Shown piece by piece: positions 62,803-64,000 of a DNA stretch of 64,000 nt (within the stretch, counting starts at the first letter, position 1; the number at the start of each line of letters is the position of its first letter). The notes under the pieces are model-generated. The model was not told where the DNA came from. It saw nothing but the letters and a program-made list of their open reading frames with translations, and searched no databases. A program made the position numbers and the translations under genes. The stretch covers positions 434,001-498,000 of the forward strand of contig NZ_FOJT01000001.1 of the NCBI RefSeq assembly GCF_900111965.1. Direction: 5' to 3'. Source of the stretch: Flavobacterium swingsii (lineage in GTDB: Bacteria; Bacteroidota; Bacteroidia; Flavobacteriales; Flavobacteriaceae).

Positions 62803-64000
62803 TTACTCGGCGTTGTCTAAAAAATCTTTTATTTTATCTATATACTTGTCGAAAAACGATTTACGAATCATTTTTTCGGTCGTTTTTGATTCTGATTTTG
62901 TTTCTTCAAATACTTTTTCGGCCTCTTGTTGTATTTCTACTTGTTCTGCAATGGTTGGCTTTTGAATGAGTACTGGCTCAGGAATAAAATTATCCTGTGG
63001 CACAGCACTTACTGTATTGTTACGAATACTATTCATAACCAATCCAACGGCAGTTGCATACAACGGACTTGATATTTCTTCGCTAGAATTCCCTGCTAAG
63101 TGCTCGTTAGGATATCCTATCCTGGTATCCATTCCTGTGATATATTCTACTAATTGTTTGATGTGATTTAGTTGTGAACCACCACCAGTTAGTACAATTC
63201 CTGCAATTAATTTTTTGCGTGGATCTTCGTGACCGTATATTTTAATTTCAGTATAAACTTGCTCGATAATTTCTACTACACGAGCATGAATTATTTTAGA
63301 CAAGTTTTTTAATGAAATCTCTTTTGGATCTCTTCCTCTTAATCCTGGAATTGAAACAATTTCGTTGTCTTTATTTTCTCCTGGCCAAGCAGAACCAAAT
63401 TTTGTTTTTAATAACTCAGCTTGTTTTTCGATAATCGAACAGCCTTCTTTTATATCTTCGGTAATTACATTTCCTCCAAAAGGCACTACTGCTGTGTGGC
63501 GAATAATTCCGTCTTTGAAAATGGCTAAATCGGTTGTTCCACCACCAATATCAATCAATGCAACTCCTGCTTCTTTTTCTTCTTGACTTAAAACTGCATC
63601 TGCCGAAGCTAATGGTTCTAACGTTAATCCAGATAAATCTAAACCAGAACTTTTTATACAACGACCAACATTTCTAATAGAAGATGCTTGCCCAACGACA
63701 ACATGAAAACTACTTTCTAGTCTTCCGCCGTACATTCCGATTGGTTCTTTTATTTCAGATTGCCCGTCGATTTTAAACTCTTGTGGCAAAACGTGAATAA
63801 TTTCTTCTCCAGGCAACATCGCTAATTTTTGAACTTGATTGATTAAAACATCAATATCAAGTTCGCTAATTACTTCTTCTGGATTGGGTCTTGAAATATA
63901 ATCGCTGTGCTGAATACTGCGGATATGTTGGCCCGCAATTCCTACTACAACATCTTTTATTTTATAACCCGAATCTGCTTCCGCTAAACTTATTGCTTCT
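62803..64000 (-). CDS. ftsA: Cell division protein FtsA, 3' part
   Basis: The minus-strand frame is open to the right window edge, so the N terminus is outside; an internal ATG at 63819 is not the start, because upstream codons continue the family sequence (SLAEADSGYKIKDVVVG, SIQHSDYISRPNPEEV). FtsA is the actin-like membrane tether of FtsZ. Visible: the 1C-domain region IGMYGGRLESSFHVVVG, the phosphate loop ALIDIGGGTTDLAIF, and GIVLTGGGSQLNHI. The C-terminal region has a linker and a last amphipathic stretch (KMIRKSFFDKYIDKIKDFL) as expected for membrane binding. Confidence 0.96.
   Translation of the reverse strand, partial: EAISLAEADSGYKIKDVVVGIAGQHIRSIQHSDYISRPNPEEVISELDIDVLINQVQKLAMLPGEEIIHVLPQEFKIDGQSEIKEPIGMYGGRLESSFHVVVGQASSIRNVGRCIKSSGLDLSGLTLEPLASADAVLSQEEKEAGVALIDIGGGTTDLAIFKDGIIRHTAVVPFGGNVITEDIKEGCSIIEKQAELLKTKFGSAWPGENKDNEIVSIPGLRGRDPKEISLKNLSKIIHARVVEIIEQVYTEIKIYGHEDPRKKLIAGIVLTGGGSQLNHIKQLVEYITGMDTRIGYPNEHLAGNSSEEISSPLYATAVGLVMNSIRNNTVSAVPQDNFIPEPVLIQKPTIAEQVEIQQEAEKVFEETKSESKTTEKMIRKSFFDKYIDKIKDFLDNAE

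Noticed and set aside
63819..63819. ATG at 63819 as the ftsA start
   Set aside because: The frame continues upstream with recognisable FtsA sequence to the window edge, so the gene is truncated by the window.

Overview
The window is AT-rich chromosomal DNA from a member of the Flavobacteriaceae, most likely Flavobacterium or a close relative. The support is the gldKLMN type IX secretion/gliding operon, exosortase XrtF with its partner, a short RpoD-type sigma factor, a long-tailed FtsZ, a type IX C-terminal sorting domain, DUF4249 lipoproteins, and promoters of the Bacteroidetes form (TTG, about 20 bp, TAnnTTTG). No transposase, phage gene, CRISPR array or recognised defence system was seen. 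Most of the window is core chromosome.

Layout. 1-5.3 kb: end of a DUF1761 gene, a GNAT-like protein, an ABC-F ATPase, a DUF983 protein and a FAD oxidoreductase. 5.3-13.8 kb (minus): gldK-gldL-gldM-gldN, preceded by an arginase-fold protein lacking metal ligands and by topA. 14-21.4 kb (plus): miaB, a repeat-flanked GxxExxY gene, a 40-residue membrane peptide, a sigma-54 activator, lptE, a TPR-like protein, secG and groES-groEL. 21.5-24.6 kb: a large MG2/plug-like exported protein and a DedA protein. 24.6-28.6 kb (minus): two beta-carbonic anhydrases, a DUF2490 porin-like protein, a SulP transporter and a small membrane protein, which together look like a bicarbonate module. 28.7-31.6 kb (minus): a probable copper-uptake module (HYC_CC_PP protein, TonB receptor, heavy-metal-binding protein). 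31.6-32.6 kb: XrtF and its partner.

33.2-37.6 kb (plus): a six-gene photobiology operon (TIGR03643, DUF2452, flavin reductase, divergent cryptochrome/photolyase, DUF2256 zinc-ribbon, cryptochrome-DASH). Its promoter carries TTTAA boxes spaced exactly 10 bp apart. 37.7-40.3 kb: rpsO and pnp. 40.4-49.5 kb (plus): a tightly overlapped six-gene operon with an exported protein, an STN-type TonB receptor, three tandem DUF4249 lipoprotein paralogues and an MG2-like protein; the paralogues show recent tandem duplication and divergence. 49.7-51.3 kb: rpoD and rpe. 51.4-52.7 kb: a type IX-secreted protein, then a decayed copy of the 3' end of rpe. 52.7-58.2 kb (minus): an RND efflux tripartite pump. 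58.4-64 kb (minus): an MtfA-like peptidase, tRNA-Arg(TCG), a YqeY-like protein, ftsZ, an unknown exported protein and the 3' part of ftsA.

Three intergenic copies of a structured repeat (about 1.6, 14.0 and 59.9 kb) share a closing helix with a compensatory base change. This supports an RNA or DNA secondary structure under selection. The other points most worth following are the DUF4249 amplification, the photobiology operon and its phased boxes, the rpe remnant, and the arginase-like pseudoenzyme beside gldK.
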